Shown: piece by piece, positions 17,123 through 29,813 of the stretch
Position numbering within the stretch: position 1 is the stretch's first letter
Layout: every line of letters begins with the position of its first letter
Assembly (NCBI RefSeq): GCF_037327425.1
Contig: NZ_CP147846.1
Span: forward strand, 2,170,001-2,234,000
DNA length: 64,000 nt
Direction of reading: 5' to 3'
DNA from: Rhodococcus sovatensis
GTDB lineage: Bacteria; Actinomycetota; Actinomycetes; Mycobacteriales; Mycobacteriaceae
Notes under the pieces: generated by a model
Database searches by the model: none
The model's input: only the letters and a program-made list of their open reading frames with translations
Told to the model about the DNA's origin: nothing
Position numbers and translations under genes: made by a program

Positions 17123-18285
17123 GGCAGATCGATATCCGTACGACCGAAGTGGCCGTACGCAGCGGTTTGCGCGTAGATCGGACGAAGCAGATCGAGGTCG
17201 CGGATGATCGCGCCCGGACGTAGATCGAAGACCTCGGAAATGGCAGCTTGGATACGCGCCGGGTCGGTCTTCTCGGTGCCGAACGTCTCCACGAACAGCC
17301 CGACGGGAGCTGCCTTGCCGATTGCGTAGGCAACCTGCACTTCGATGCGGTCCGCAAGGCCAGCAGCGACGGCATTCTTGGCGACCCAGCGCATCGCGTA
17401 CGCGGCGCTACGGTCGACCTTCGACGGATCCTTGCCCGAGAACGCTCCGCCACCATGGCGCGCCATGCCCCCGTAGGTGTCGACGATGATCTTGCGGCCT
17501 GTCAGTCCCGCGTCGCCCATGGGTCCGCCGAGGACGAACTTGCCGGTGGGATTGACAAGAAGTCGAACGTTCGACGTGTCCAGAGTGGGTACGTCGAGCT
17601 CGGCGAGGACCGCTCCGAGCACCTTTTCACGGATGTCGGGGGTCAGCAGGTTGTCGAGGTCGATGTCGGCTGCATGCTGTGTGGACACCACGACGGTGTC
17701 GAGACGAACTGCCCTGTCGCCGTCGTATTCGATGGTCACCTGGGTCTTGCCGTCCGGACGTAGGTACGGCAGCACACCGCTCTTGCGAACCTCGGTGAGT
17801 CGACGCGCCAACCGATGCGCCAGAGCAATCGGCAGCGGCATCAGCTCGGGGGTGTCGGTGTTGGCGTAGCCGAACATCAGTCCTTGGTCGCCTGCACCCT
17901 GACGGTCGATCTCGTCGTCGGACAGACCCTCGACTCTCGCTTCGTGGGAATTGTCGACGCCCTGAGCGATCTCAGGCGACTGCGCGCCGATTGCGACGTT
18001 GACCCCACACGAATTGCCGTCGAATCCCTTGGCCGACGAGTCGTACCCGATTTCGAGGACCTTCTCGCGGACGATCTTGGGGATGTCCGCCCATGCAGTC
18101 GTATTGACCTCGCCCGCGACATGGACCTGCCCGGTAGTGACCAAGGTCTCGACGGCGACTCGTGACCGGGGGTCGTCGGCGAGCAGTGCATCGAGAATCG
18201 AGTCGCTGATCGCGTCACAGATCTTGTCTGGGTGACCCTCTGTCACCGATTCACTGGTGAAGAGCCGACTGCCGGGCTTGCTCAC
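17068..18285 (-). CDS. metK: S-adenosylmethionine synthase
   Basis: 405 residues from the GTG at 18285 (VSKPGSRLFTSESVTEGHPDK), preferred because AGAGGA lies 5 bases upstream and homologues begin here; upstream starts at 18303 and 18327 are less likely. Contains the methionine/ATP signature GHPDKICDAISDSILDALL, the MFGYANTDTPELMPLP region, and GGGAFSGKDPSKVDRSAAY. Makes SAM from methionine and ATP. SAM feeds RsmB and the radical SAM protein of this window, though that is general metabolism rather than a special link. I saw no SAM riboswitch in the 107 bases upstream. Confidence 0.97.
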   Translation of the reverse strand: MSKPGSRLFTSESVTEGHPDKICDAISDSILDALLADDPRSRVAVETLVTTGQVHVAGEVNTTAWADIPKIVREKVLEIGYDSSAKGFDGNSCGVNVAIGAQSPEIAQGVDNSHEARVEGLSDDEIDRQGAGDQGLMFGYANTDTPELMPLPIALAHRLARRLTEVRKSGVLPYLRPDGKTQVTIEYDGDRAVRLDTVVVSTQHAADIDLDNLLTPDIREKVLGAVLAELDVPTLDTSNVRLLVNPTGKFVLGGPMGDAGLTGRKIIVDTYGGMARHGGGAFSGKDPSKVDRSAAYAMRWVAKNAVAAGLADRIEVQVAYAIGKAAPVGLFVETFGTEKTDPARIQAAISEVFDLRPGAIIRDLDLLRPIYAQTAAYGHFGRTDIDLPWESTDRADKLRAAAGLA

Positions 18286-18392
18286 GGATTTCCTCTCGAC
18301 GTGTGTCATCGCATTCGTTTCGGCCAAGTTGTTGGGGACGCGCGGCGCATATAGACACTAGTCGTGCGCACAGCGCGTGTGCACCTTTGAAA

Positions 18393-19631
18393 TCACCGCT
18401 GATTCGAAGCCGACTCGAAGACAGCGACCACCGCATCGAGTACTCGACCAGCGAGCAAAGCTTTGGATCCCTCGCCCAGTGCGGCCTCGGAACCGTCGGA
18501 GCCCAGAAGCCAACCGTCGTTGTGGTCGACCTCGAAGGCCTTGCCGTCGCCGACTGCGTTCACCACGAGGAGATCACAGCCCTTCCTCGCGAGCTTTGCA
18601 CGCGCGTAGGTGAGCACATCGCCGTGTTCGTCACCGGTCTCGGCTGCGAAACCGACTATGACAGTCGATGATTCGATCTCTCCGGCCGTCCGCGCATCGA
18701 CGAGACCCGCAAGAATGTCGTCGTTTCGTACCAGCGGGATCGAGTCCGGCTCGTTCGCACCCTTCTTGATCTTGCTTCCTGCGATTGTTGCCGGGCGAAA
18801 ATCGGCCACGGCAGCGGCCATGACGATCGCGTCGGCATCCGGAGCGAACTTACGAACCACCGTCTGCATCTGCTGCGCGGTCTTTACACGGACCACGTCG
18901 ACGGCTGCCGGATCGGCGAGTTCGGTCGTGAAGCCTGCAATCAGCGTCACGTCGGCGCCGCGCTGCGCCGCGACCCGAGCGAGCGCATACCCCTGTTTGC
19001 CCGAACTTCTGTTGCCGAGGAACCGAACAGGATCCAGGGGTTCGCGGGTTCCACCTGCGGTGATGACGAGCTTGCGCCCGACCAGATCCCGAGGCAGTGC
19101 ATCGGCGCGTTCAGCGAGGAGCATCGCGAGACCGTAGATCTCGTCGGGCTCAGGTAGACGCCCGGCACCGGTGTCGCGGCCCGTCAACCGTCCCGACGCA
19201 GGCTCGAGCACAGTGACCCCGCGGCTGCGCAACGTTTCGACGTTGGCGACCGTCGCAGGGTGCTCCCACATTTCGGTGTGCATCGCCGGAGCGAGCAGCA
19301 CCGGGCAGCGAGCGGTGAGCAGTGTGGCAGCGAGCAGGTCGTCTGCCCGGCCACCAGCAAGGCGAGCCATCAGGTCCGCAGTCGCGGGCGCAACGACGAG
19401 GAGGTCCGCTTCTTTGCCCAGACGGACGTGCGGCACCTCCGGCACGTCGGAGAAAACACCCGTGTGAACCGGGCTTCCGGACAGCGCCTCGAAGGTTGCC
19501 CGGCCCACGAACTCCAGAGCGGACTGGGTGGGCACGACGCGAACGTGATGACCGTTCTCGGTGAAGCTACGGATGAGGGAACAACTCTTGTAGGCGGCAA
19601 TACCGCCGCCCACTCCGACGACTACGCGCAA
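18393..19631 (-). CDS. coaBC: Phosphopantothenoylcysteine synthetase/decarboxylase
   Basis: 412 residues, beginning at a TTG (LRVVVGVGGGIAAYKS). The N-terminal flavoprotein decarboxylase (CoaC) has the FMN fold, the catalytic-histidine region VPHVRLGKEADLLVVAPATA and the PAMHTEMW motif. The C-terminal CTP-dependent ligase (CoaB) has ITAGGTREPLDPVRFLGNRS and the lysine-rich KIKKG motif. Adds cysteine to 4'-phosphopantothenate and decarboxylates it on the way to coenzyme A. Lies 22 bases after rpoZ in the conserved gmk-rpoZ-coaBC-metK order. Confidence 0.96.
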   Translation of the reverse strand: MRVVVGVGGGIAAYKSCSLIRSFTENGHHVRVVPTQSALEFVGRATFEALSGSPVHTGVFSDVPEVPHVRLGKEADLLVVAPATADLMARLAGGRADDLLAATLLTARCPVLLAPAMHTEMWEHPATVANVETLRSRGVTVLEPASGRLTGRDTGAGRLPEPDEIYGLAMLLAERADALPRDLVGRKLVITAGGTREPLDPVRFLGNRSSGKQGYALARVAAQRGADVTLIAGFTTELADPAAVDVVRVKTAQQMQTVVRKFAPDADAIVMAAAVADFRPATIAGSKIKKGANEPDSIPLVRNDDILAGLVDARTAGEIESSTVIVGFAAETGDEHGDVLTYARAKLARKGCDLLVVNAVGDGKAFEVDHNDGWLLGSDGSEAALGEGSKALLAGRVLDAVVAVFESASNQR

Positions 19632-19653
19632 CGGCTCTAGTCCTTACCGATTC

Positions 19654-19959
19654 TCATTCGCCTTCGGTGTGCTCGAGCAGGTCTTCGTGGATCTCGCGCA
19701 GCGCGATCGACAGCGGCTTCTCCTGGAGGCCGGGCTCGACGAGCGGTCCGACGTACTCGAGGATGCCGTCACCGAGCTGGTTGTAGTAATCGTTGATCTG
19801 GCGCGCACGCTTGGCTGCGTAGATCACCAGCGCGTACTTCGACGACGTCCGAGCGAGGAGCTCGTCGATCGGTGGGTTGGTGATACCGAGCGGCGTGTCG
19901 TAAGCCGGGAGTGCGCTGTGCGCGTCGAAGTCGGAACCGGCCACTGAAGTGCTGCTCAC
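19654..19959 (-). CDS. rpoZ: RNA polymerase omega subunit
   Basis: 101 residues from a GTG at 19959 with an AGGAGA site. The omega core is clear: GITNPPIDELLARTSSKYAL, then VIYAAKRARQINDYYNQLG. Omega assists assembly and stability of the beta' subunit. An acidic C-terminal tail (EDLLEHTEGE) is present. A longer open frame upstream runs to 20112 but overlaps gmk and is not conserved. Located between gmk and coaBC as in other actinobacteria. Confidence 0.95.
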   Translation of the reverse strand: MSSTSVAGSDFDAHSALPAYDTPLGITNPPIDELLARTSSKYALVIYAAKRARQINDYYNQLGDGILEYVGPLVEPGLQEKPLSIALREIHEDLLEHTEGE

Positions 19960-20038
19960 TGTTGATCTCCTGAAATTGCATCGTTGGTGCTGCGAAAACG
20001 CTGTTCGGCGACTATTCGGGACGTCACAAAAGCCGGAA

Positions 20039-20632
20039 TCAACCGACCGACGACCTACCGACCAACAAGGATACCAACTCTTCGCACGAATGGTCGACAT
20101 CGGTATTGACAATGACCGTGTCGAACTCTTCCTGCGCTGCCAACTCGACCTTCGCGGTCTCGAGTCTGCGCTCGGTCACGGCACCTTCCTCGGTGGCCCG
20201 GGAGGTCAATCGGTGGACCAGATCGTCCCACGTCGGCGGCGCCATGAACACGAGCGTCGCCTCCGGCTTGGAGATGCGGACCGCACGCGCACCGGCAAGA
20301 TCGAGCTCGAGCAGTACCGGCTTGCCCTCGTTCAATGCCTTTTCGACGGGAGCAGCCGGGGTACCGGAGCGGTGCAGACCGCTGTGCACACTCGCCCACT
20401 CCAACAATTCGTCCGCTTCGATCATCCGGTCGAACTCCTCCGACGTGACGAAGTGGTAGTCCTCACCGTCTATTTCGCCCGGCCGCGGTGCGCGCGTGGT
20501 GACGGACACGCTGAACCACAGTTCGGGCAGCACCCGCCGGAGGACTCGAACGACGCTGGACTTACCGACACCGGAAGGACCTGCCAAGACAATCAGTCTG
20601 CCCCTCCCGTGCGGTGACGGGTCGTGTGTCAT
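20039..20632 (-). CDS. gmk: Guanylate kinase
   Basis: 197 residues. P-loop GPSGVGKSSVVRVL near residue 18, the GMP-binding segment SVSVTTRAPRPGEIDGEDYHFV, and the lid region TSRATEEGAVTERRL. Phosphorylates GMP to GDP. It starts one base after the mihF stop, so the two are probably translationally coupled. Confidence 0.96.
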   Translation of the reverse strand: MTHDPSPHGRGRLIVLAGPSGVGKSSVVRVLRRVLPELWFSVSVTTRAPRPGEIDGEDYHFVTSEEFDRMIEADELLEWASVHSGLHRSGTPAAPVEKALNEGKPVLLELDLAGARAVRISKPEATLVFMAPPTWDDLVHRLTSRATEEGAVTERRLETAKVELAAQEEFDTVIVNTDVDHSCEELVSLLVGRSSVG

Positions 20633-20633
20633 C

Positions 20634-20954
20634 TCAGGCTTCGAAATCGAATTTGGTCAACAGAGCTTTGCGTTGTCGGTCGCCGAGGCCGCGCAGACGC
20701 CGAGACGACGCGATTTCCAGCTCCGTCATCAGCTCCTGGGCCTTGACCTTGCCGACCTTCGGCAGAGCCTCCAGCAGCGCCGACACCTTCATCTTGCCGA
20801 TGATCTCGTCGGTCTCGGCGTCCGCGAGCACCTGCTTGAGATCAGTGCCGCCTCGTTTGAGACGCTCCTTGAGCTCGGCCCTGACCTTGCGGGCAGCAGC
20901 CGCCTTCTCGAGAGCGGCAGCACGCTGCTCTGGGGTCAACTGGGGAAGCGCCAC
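20634..20954 (-). CDS. mihF: Mycobacterial integration host factor homologue (MihF)
   Basis: 106 residues from the GTG at 20954 with GGAGGAAAC before it; an upstream ATG at 20993 gives a less conserved head. The protein is basic and alpha-helical (ALEKAAAARKVRAELKERLK) with a helix-two-turn-helix DNA-binding core (ALPKVGKVKAQELMTELEIA; RLRGLGDRQRKALL). MihF is an essential actinobacterial nucleoid-associated protein first found as the L5 phage integration cofactor, unrelated to E. coli IHF. It occupies its usual place between pyrF and gmk. Confidence 0.95.
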   Translation of the reverse strand: MALPQLTPEQRAAALEKAAAARKVRAELKERLKRGGTDLKQVLADAETDEIIGKMKVSALLEALPKVGKVKAQELMTELEIASSRRLRGLGDRQRKALLTKFDFEA

Positions 20955-21081
20955 GTTTCCTCCGTATCGTTCGTCGGTGAACAATGCACTCATCGGTTGT
21001 GGTGCACGTCGCTGCTGAAAGACCAGCGGTTACCAGCAACTACAGCGACGGTACCGACGCATCGGCCCGACCGCGAACCCA

Positions 21082-21097
21082 CCCCCGTGGCCGGGGG
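21082..21097 (-). terminator. Possible hairpin terminator after the pyr operon
   Basis: CCCCCG and CGGGGG flank a 4-base loop 16 bases past the pyrF stop on the minus strand. The stem is short but all G:C and there is no T-tract. The remaining 21098-21112 and 20955-21081 sequence holds no other gene I can support; the mihF promoter is expected there. Confidence 0.35.
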
Positions 21098-21112
21098 CAG
21101 ATCAGCGATCAT

Positions 21113-21933
21113 CTATGGCAGCGCTGCTTCGATCTCGTCCCGGAGGGTCCTGGCCGCATCCTGAAGCGCTCCGACCGAGGGACCGGCGCGGAGAACACCT
21201 CGAGAAGAATTGGGCAGCAGCAACTTCAGTGAGCCATCGAAAATCTGAGCCAGATCCTCGACACTGGCGCCCTGCGCTCCGAGTCCAGGAGCGAGGATCG
21301 GTCCGGTGAAACCCGACAGATCCAGACCGTGATCGCGGGTCGCGCCGACAACCAAGCCAACAGTTGCCGAACCGTTCGAATTGACCGCGGCCCCCGCGTC
21401 GACGATCGATTGACCGACGGTGCGACCGGTCGTGATCGCCTGCTGTAGCGAAGCCCCCTCGGGGTTGGAGGTGCGGGCCAGGACGAACACTCCCCTACCG
21501 CCCGCCTCGGCCAGCGCGATCGTCTCGTTCAGCGAATCGAAGCCCAGGTACGGCGAGACCGTCACGGCGTCCGAGGACAATGAAGAGTCCGCACCGAGCC
21601 ACGACTGCGCGTACGCGCTCATGGTGCTGCCGATATCGCCGCGTTTCGCATCGGCGATCACGAGCGTTCCGGCGTCGCGCAGCACCGAGATGGTCCGTTC
21701 GAGCACGGCGTACCCGGGGCTGCCGTAAGCCTCGAAGAATGCGACCTGAGGCTTGACCACCGCAATCTCGCCCACGAACGCTTCCACACAGATCTCGGCG
21801 AACTTCTCGAGCCCGTCGGCGTTGCTCGGCAGACCCCACTGTTCGAGCAACGCAGGATGCGGATCGATCCCCACGCACAGACGCCCACGAGCGGACGTCG
21901 CCGCGCGGAGCCGATCCAGCCATCCCTGCGCAC

Positions 21934-21937
<4 letters not shown>
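21113..21937 (-). CDS. pyrF: Orotidine 5'-phosphate decarboxylase (type 2)
   Basis: 274 residues from an ATG overlapping the carB stop (ATGA). The active-site signature is the mycobacterial/myxococcal type-2 form, ADAKRGDIGSTMSAYAQSWL, after VGIDPHPALLEQW at the N-terminus; the phosphate loop region is GPILAPGLGAQGA. Converts OMP to UMP, the last step of de novo pyrimidine synthesis. Last gene of the pyr run. Confidence 0.96.
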
Positions 21938-25274
<3,337 letters not shown>

Positions 25275-25275
<1 letters not shown>

Positions 25276-26408
25276 TACTTGTCAACTCCCTCGAGCACTG
25301 ATGTGAACCGATCGAAGAGGTACGCGGCGTCGTGTGGACCGGCCGCGGCCTCGGGGTGGTACTGAACGGAGAAGGCACGGCCGTCGAGAAGTTCGACGCC
25401 CTCGACGGTGCCGTCGTTCGCGCATGTGTGGCTGATTCGGGCGCGTCCGAAATCGGTGTCGAACTCTTCACCGGCTTCGCCTTCGAGCGCGAATCCGTGA
25501 TTCTGCGCGGTGATGGCAATACGTCCGGTGGTGTGCTCGATCACCGGGATGTTCATGCCTCGGTGTCCGAACTTCATCTTGTAGGTCGAACGTCCGAGCG
25601 CACGACCGAGGATCTGATTGCCGAAGCAGATACCGAACAGCGGCAGTTTCCGTTCCAGTACCTCGCGGGTCAAGGCGACATTCGCATCCGCAGTCGCCGG
25701 GTCCCCGGGGCCGTTGGACAGGAAGACTCCGTCGGGATTCAGGTCGAGGATCTGCTCGACGCTGGTGGCGGAGGGGACGACATGGACGCGGATACCGCGC
25801 TCGGCGAACATACGTGGGGTGTTCGTCTTGATCCCGAGATCGACTGCGACAACGGTGAAACGGGCCGTATCGGCCGGCTCGATGGTGTAGCCGACAGCGG
25901 TCGTGACCTCGCCGGCCAGATCGGCGCCGAGCATCGACGGCTGGCCGAGCACCTGCTCGAGCATCTCGCCCTCGGTGCCGAGGGAGTCACCGGAGAACAC
26001 CCCGGCACGCATGGAGCCGCGGGTGCGGAGGTGTCGAACCAACGCGCGCGTGTCGATACCTGCAATTCCGACGACGTTTTGAGCTTCGAGCTGATCCTGG
26101 AGCGATCCCGTTGCTCGCCAACTCGACGTGCGCCGCGCGGGATCGCGTACGACGTAACCTGCAACCCAGATCTTGTTGGGATCCTGCGCGCTGGAGGCTT
26201 CGCCATCCTCTTGATTCCAGCCGGTGTTGCCGATCTGAGGCGCCGTGGCGACGACGATCTGACGGTGGTAGCTGGGGTCGGTGAGAGTCTCCTGGTAGCC
26301 GGTCATCCCGGTGCAGAACACGGCTTCTCCGAGCGTCCGGCCCTGGGCTCCGAAGGTAGTGCCGCGAAATATCCGGCCGTCCTCCAGAACAAGAACTGCG
26401 CTGCTCAC
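25275..26408 (-). CDS. carA: Carbamoyl-phosphate synthase small subunit
   Basis: 377 residues from the GTG at 26408 (VSSAVLVLEDGRIFRG), which overlaps the stop of the upstream membrane gene; an in-frame start at 26456 lies inside that gene. N-terminal CPSase domain followed by a class I glutamine amidotransferase domain with nucleophile Cys in FGICFGNQILGRALG and the His-Glu pair in VQYHPEAAAGP. Supplies ammonia from glutamine to CarB. Confidence 0.97.
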
Positions 26409-26917
26409 GCGGTTGTCTCCTTCGAGTCGTTCGTATGTGTGTCCGGGTCTACCCACTCGGGGTAGACGAGCTTGTCATCTGCTCGAAATCCTGTGTCGAT
26501 CTCGGTTCCGGACGGGAGAACCCAGCGGATCACGAGCAGTCCGTCCTTACTCATGACTTTGCCTGCCAGCCCTCGCTCGGTTCGGATCGCGCGCACCGAC
26601 GTCTGCGGAATCCAGATGGTGGACTCGCCCGTGCGCGTGAGCAGAATGCCTGCGGTGTACCGCGACAGTTCCGCGGTCGCGCGGTGTCCGATGTCACCGA
26701 CGGCGATTCGGTCCTGCCAGCTCGGCGCGATCGTGCTGCCGACGTAGAGCCCGGTCGAGACCTCGATGAGCGTCTCGCCGAGGTCGGCGGGCACCTCCGG
26801 GAAGGAGCCGATGGATTCGGCCTGACGCTTCTGACGCCCGCGCCAACCCCAGAAGATGAGGCCGATCATGGCGATCCAGAAGACGATGAAGCCGATGACG
26901 ATGAGAATTCTGTCCAC
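26405..26917 (-). CDS. Membrane protein of the pyr operon (PH-like/Rv1382-type)
   Basis: 170 residues from a GTG. One N-terminal transmembrane helix (about 4-24, ILIVIGFIVFWIAMIGLIFW), then a basic stretch and a soluble beta-rich domain (TGLYVGSTIAPSWQDRIAVG; GESTIWIPQTSVRAIRTERG). A homologue sits between pyrC and carA in mycobacteria, where it is called a probable export or membrane protein. No enzyme motif is visible. Its conserved place in a pyrimidine operon, coupled to carA by GTGA, suggests membrane association or regulation of the pathway, but no function is established. Confidence 0.85.
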   Translation of the reverse strand: MDRILIVIGFIVFWIAMIGLIFWGWRGRQKRQAESIGSFPEVPADLGETLIEVSTGLYVGSTIAPSWQDRIAVGDIGHRATAELSRYTAGILLTRTGESTIWIPQTSVRAIRTERGLAGKVMSKDGLLVIRWVLPSGTEIDTGFRADDKLVYPEWVDPDTHTNDSKETTA

Positions 26918-26919
26918 CC

Positions 26920-28221
26920 TCAGTCACCGACCTTGGACCGAGTGACGCCGTCGCGAGCGGTGATTCGTCCGCGAAGAAGAGTCGTGGTGACCTTCGCCGA
27001 GAACGTCATCGACTCGAATGGGGTGTTGTCGGAGATGCTCGCCAGTTTCTTGCCGACGACCGTCCACGATGCGCACGGATCGACGAGGACGAGGTTCGCA
27101 GTCTCGCCGACCTCGATGGGTCTGCCCTGATCGGATAGTCCGACGATCTGGGCCGGGCGCTCACTCATCACGCGCGCAACCCCGCGCCAATCCAGCAATC
27201 CCGGTTCGACCATCGTCTGGACGACGATCGCCAACGCCGTTTCCAATCCGAGCATGCCGGGCTTGGCCTGCGCGAACTCACAGCACTTGTCCTGCTCGGC
27301 GTGCGGAGCGTGATCCGTCGCGACACAGTCGACCGTGCCGTCCGCCAAACCGCGCCGCAGCGCGTCGACGTCCGACGCCTCGCGCAACGGCGGGTTGACC
27401 TTGTTGATCGCGTCGTATGTCTCGAGCCTCGAATCGTCCAGCAGAAGGTGATGGGGCGTTACCTCCGCAGTGATCGAAATGCCCTGCCCGCGAGCCCACT
27501 TCAGCAACTCGACGGTGCCGGCGGTCGACGCGTGACAAATATGTACGGACGCTCCGGCGTCGCGCGCGAGCAGAGCATCGCGGGCGACGATAGACTCCTC
27601 GGCCGCCCTCGGCCATCCGGCGAGCCCGAGACGGGCAGCCGTCGGCCCCTCGTGCGCGATCGCATTGACCGTGAGGCGTGGTTCCTCGGCATGTTGTGCG
27701 ATGAGCACGCCCAGCGAACTGGAGTATTCGAGAGCTCGTCGCATGATCAGCGGGTCGTCGACACATTTGCCGTCGTCGGAGAACATCCGCACCTTGCCGA
27801 CTCCGGCCGCCATCGTCGCCATCTCGGCGAGCTGTGTGCCGCCGAGCCCGACGGTGATTGCGCCGACCGGGTGCACGTCGACCAGGCCGACCTCCTGGCC
27901 CCGTCGCCACACGTGGTCGGTGATGACGACAGAGTCGGCAACCGGCGAGGTGTTGGCCATGGCGAACACTGCGGTATAGCCACCGAGCGCGGCAGCGGCA
28001 GAACCGGTCGCGATGGTCTCGGTGTCCTCGCGGCCGGGTTCACGCAAGTGCGTGTGCAGGTCGACGAAACCGGGGAGCAGAATCTGACCATGGCCTTCGA
28101 CGACCTCTGCGTCACCGGGGTCGAGATCGGGCCCGATCGAAGCTATCTGGCCGTCGTCGATCAGTACGTCGGTTGCGGGTTCTTCGCCGTAGACGAGTAC
28201 GCCCTTCAGCAGCACGCTCAT
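26920..28221 (-). CDS. pyrC: Dihydroorotase
   Basis: 433 residues, type I amidohydrolase fold. Metal-binding HxH lies in DLHTHLREPGRED; other motifs are the TDHAPHAEQDK stretch with the catalytic Asp and CHASTAGTVELL with a metal-binding His. Cyclises carbamoyl aspartate to dihydroorotate. The ATG shares a base with the pyrB stop (TGATG). Type I dihydroorotases can associate with the aspartate carbamoyltransferase encoded just upstream. Confidence 0.97.
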   Translation of the reverse strand: MSVLLKGVLVYGEEPATDVLIDDGQIASIGPDLDPGDAEVVEGHGQILLPGFVDLHTHLREPGREDTETIATGSAAAALGGYTAVFAMANTSPVADSVVITDHVWRRGQEVGLVDVHPVGAITVGLGGTQLAEMATMAAGVGKVRMFSDDGKCVDDPLIMRRALEYSSSLGVLIAQHAEEPRLTVNAIAHEGPTAARLGLAGWPRAAEESIVARDALLARDAGASVHICHASTAGTVELLKWARGQGISITAEVTPHHLLLDDSRLETYDAINKVNPPLREASDVDALRRGLADGTVDCVATDHAPHAEQDKCCEFAQAKPGMLGLETALAIVVQTMVEPGLLDWRGVARVMSERPAQIVGLSDQGRPIEVGETANLVLVDPCASWTVVGKKLASISDNTPFESMTFSAKVTTTLLRGRITARDGVTRSKVGD

Positions 28222-29165
28222 CAGGCACCCCCGTCCGAACCGACGAGCAATCGGAACAGAACCGCCATGCGCACGTGAACCCCGTTCGTAACCTGTTGTA
28301 GGACTGCAGTTCTGGGAGAATCAGCTACCGAGGACGCGATCTCCATCCCGCGCAGCATCGGACCCGGGTGCAGCACGACTGCGTGCTCAGGCAGCAGATC
28401 CATCCGCTTCTGGGACAACCCGTACGTTATGGAGTACTCCTTGGGTGACGGAAAGAACCCACCGTTCATACGCTCTGCCTGCACCCGCAGCATCAGTACG
28501 GCATCGAGTGCCGGTAGCTCAGCGTCGATGTTGTGCGACACCCGGACCGGCCACATCGACGCACCGACGGGCAACAACGTCGGGGGCGCGATGAGTACTA
28601 CCTCGGCACCGAGAGTCGACAACAGAATCGCGTTCGACCGAGCGACCCGGCTGTGCAGGATGTCGCCGACGATCCCGACGCGCTTACCGGCGATCGATCC
28701 GAGGCGCTGACGCAGCGTCAACGCATCGAGCAGCGCCTGCGTGGGATGTTCGTGTGTACCGTCGCCGGCATTGATCACCGCCGGTCCACCGCCGTCGCCC
28801 TGTCCAGCTGTCCACTGGGCGATCTGGTGGGCAGCACCTGACGCCGGATGCCGCACGACGAGCGCGTCGGCGCCTGCTGCGCGCAGGGTCATCGCGGTGT
28901 CGCGAAGAGACTCGCCCTTCGACACCGACGAGCTGCTCGCGCTGACGTTGATCACATCGGCACTCATCCACTTGCCTGCGACCTCGAAGGACACCCGCGT
29001 CCGCGTCGAATTCTCGAAGAACACCGTCATGACGGTTCGGCCCCGCAGAGTCGGGAGCTTCTTCACCTCGCGGCCAAGCAGCGCCTGCTCGAACCGGTCG
29101 GCTTCGTCGAGCAGTTCGGTCGCCGATTCGAGAGTGAGATCGGATACGGACAGCAGATGCTTCAC
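28221..29165 (-). CDS. pyrB: Aspartate carbamoyltransferase catalytic subunit
   Basis: 314 residues from a GTG overlapping the pyrR stop. Carbamoyl-phosphate loop FFENSTRTRVSFEVAGKW and second-domain motif EHPTQALLDALTLRQRLG are intact. Transfers the carbamoyl group to aspartate, the committed step of pyrimidine synthesis. No pyrI regulatory chain is present in the operon, consistent with control through PyrR. Confidence 0.97.
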   Translation of the reverse strand: MKHLLSVSDLTLESATELLDEADRFEQALLGREVKKLPTLRGRTVMTVFFENSTRTRVSFEVAGKWMSADVINVSASSSSVSKGESLRDTAMTLRAAGADALVVRHPASGAAHQIAQWTAGQGDGGGPAVINAGDGTHEHPTQALLDALTLRQRLGSIAGKRVGIVGDILHSRVARSNAILLSTLGAEVVLIAPPTLLPVGASMWPVRVSHNIDAELPALDAVLMLRVQAERMNGGFFPSPKEYSITYGLSQKRMDLLPEHAVVLHPGPMLRGMEIASSVADSPRTAVLQQVTNGVHVRMAVLFRLLVGSDGGA

Positions 29166-29743
29166 TTGGCTTCCCTCGTAGCGGCCAGGCTGACCCCGTC
29201 GTGTCCGTCGTGCTCGACGAGTTGCACCGACACGTCTTCGGTACGGGCGGTTGGGACGTTCTTGCCCACGTAATCGGCTCGGAGCGGAAGCTCTCGATGA
29301 CCCCGATCGATCAGCACTGCCAGCTGGACTGCGCGCGGACGACCCAGATCGCGCAGCGCGTCCAACGCCGAGCGCACCGTACGGCCGGAGAAGAGAACGT
29401 CGTCGACCAGCACGACCAGAGCATCGTCGACCCCGCCGGAGGGGACCGAGGTGCGTTCGAGCGGGCGGTGGGGCTTACCGCGAAGATCATCGCGGTAGAG
29501 CGTGATGTCGAGGGAGCCGACCGGCGGCTTGATCCCGGAGAAGGTGTCGATACGCTCGGCGAGTCGCTCGGCGAGAGTTGTGCCGCGGGTAGGAATTCCC
29601 AGCAGGACCACCCGAGGTGCGTCGGCTGAGTCGAGCGCGGTCTTCTCGATGATCTGATGCGCCATCCGCGCGATGGTCCGGCCTACATCAGCGGCGGACA
29701 GAAGTTCGCGAGACGAGCTGGGCGGTGGTTCGGACGCAGGCAA
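29162..29743 (-). CDS. pyrR: PyrR regulator / uracil phosphoribosyltransferase
   Basis: 193 residues from a TTG preceded by a full AGGAGG 7 bases upstream. The PRPP-binding motif is VVLVDDVLFSGRTVRSALD. N-terminal residues include a Pro/Ser-rich tail. PyrR binds pyr mRNA when UMP is high; in Bacillus it causes attenuation, while in Mycobacterium smegmatis it is reported to repress translation. A matching RNA element lies immediately upstream here, so this gene probably controls itself and the operon. Confidence 0.96.
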   Translation of the reverse strand: MPASEPPPSSSRELLSAADVGRTIARMAHQIIEKTALDSADAPRVVLLGIPTRGTTLAERLAERIDTFSGIKPPVGSLDITLYRDDLRGKPHRPLERTSVPSGGVDDALVVLVDDVLFSGRTVRSALDALRDLGRPRAVQLAVLIDRGHRELPLRADYVGKNVPTARTEDVSVQLVEHDGHDGVSLAATREAK

Positions 29744-29750
29744 ACTACGA

Positions 29751-29775
29751 CCTCCTTCTCCGCCTCTCTGGACGG
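29751..29775 (-). promoter_or_regulatory. PyrR-binding hairpin overlapping pyrR ribosome-binding region
   Basis: Read on the minus strand the leader contains CCGTCCAGAGAGGCGG (29760-29775): CC/GG pairs close a purine loop AGAGA, with a lower CCG/CGG stem and a bulged U. The core TCCAGAGAGGC equals the PyrR-binding loop consensus. GGAGAAGGAGG, containing the pyrR Shine-Dalgarno site (29751-29756), follows directly, as expected for translational repression rather than transcription attenuation. Confidence 0.78.
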
Positions 29776-29813
29776 ATCGTTAAAGGATGTCTGACAGTGC
29801 ACCAGCCTAGCAA

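Noticed and set aside
18286..18392. Possible SAM riboswitch before metK
   Set aside because: I could not find the conserved cores of SAM-I or SAM-IV elements in the 107-base gap.
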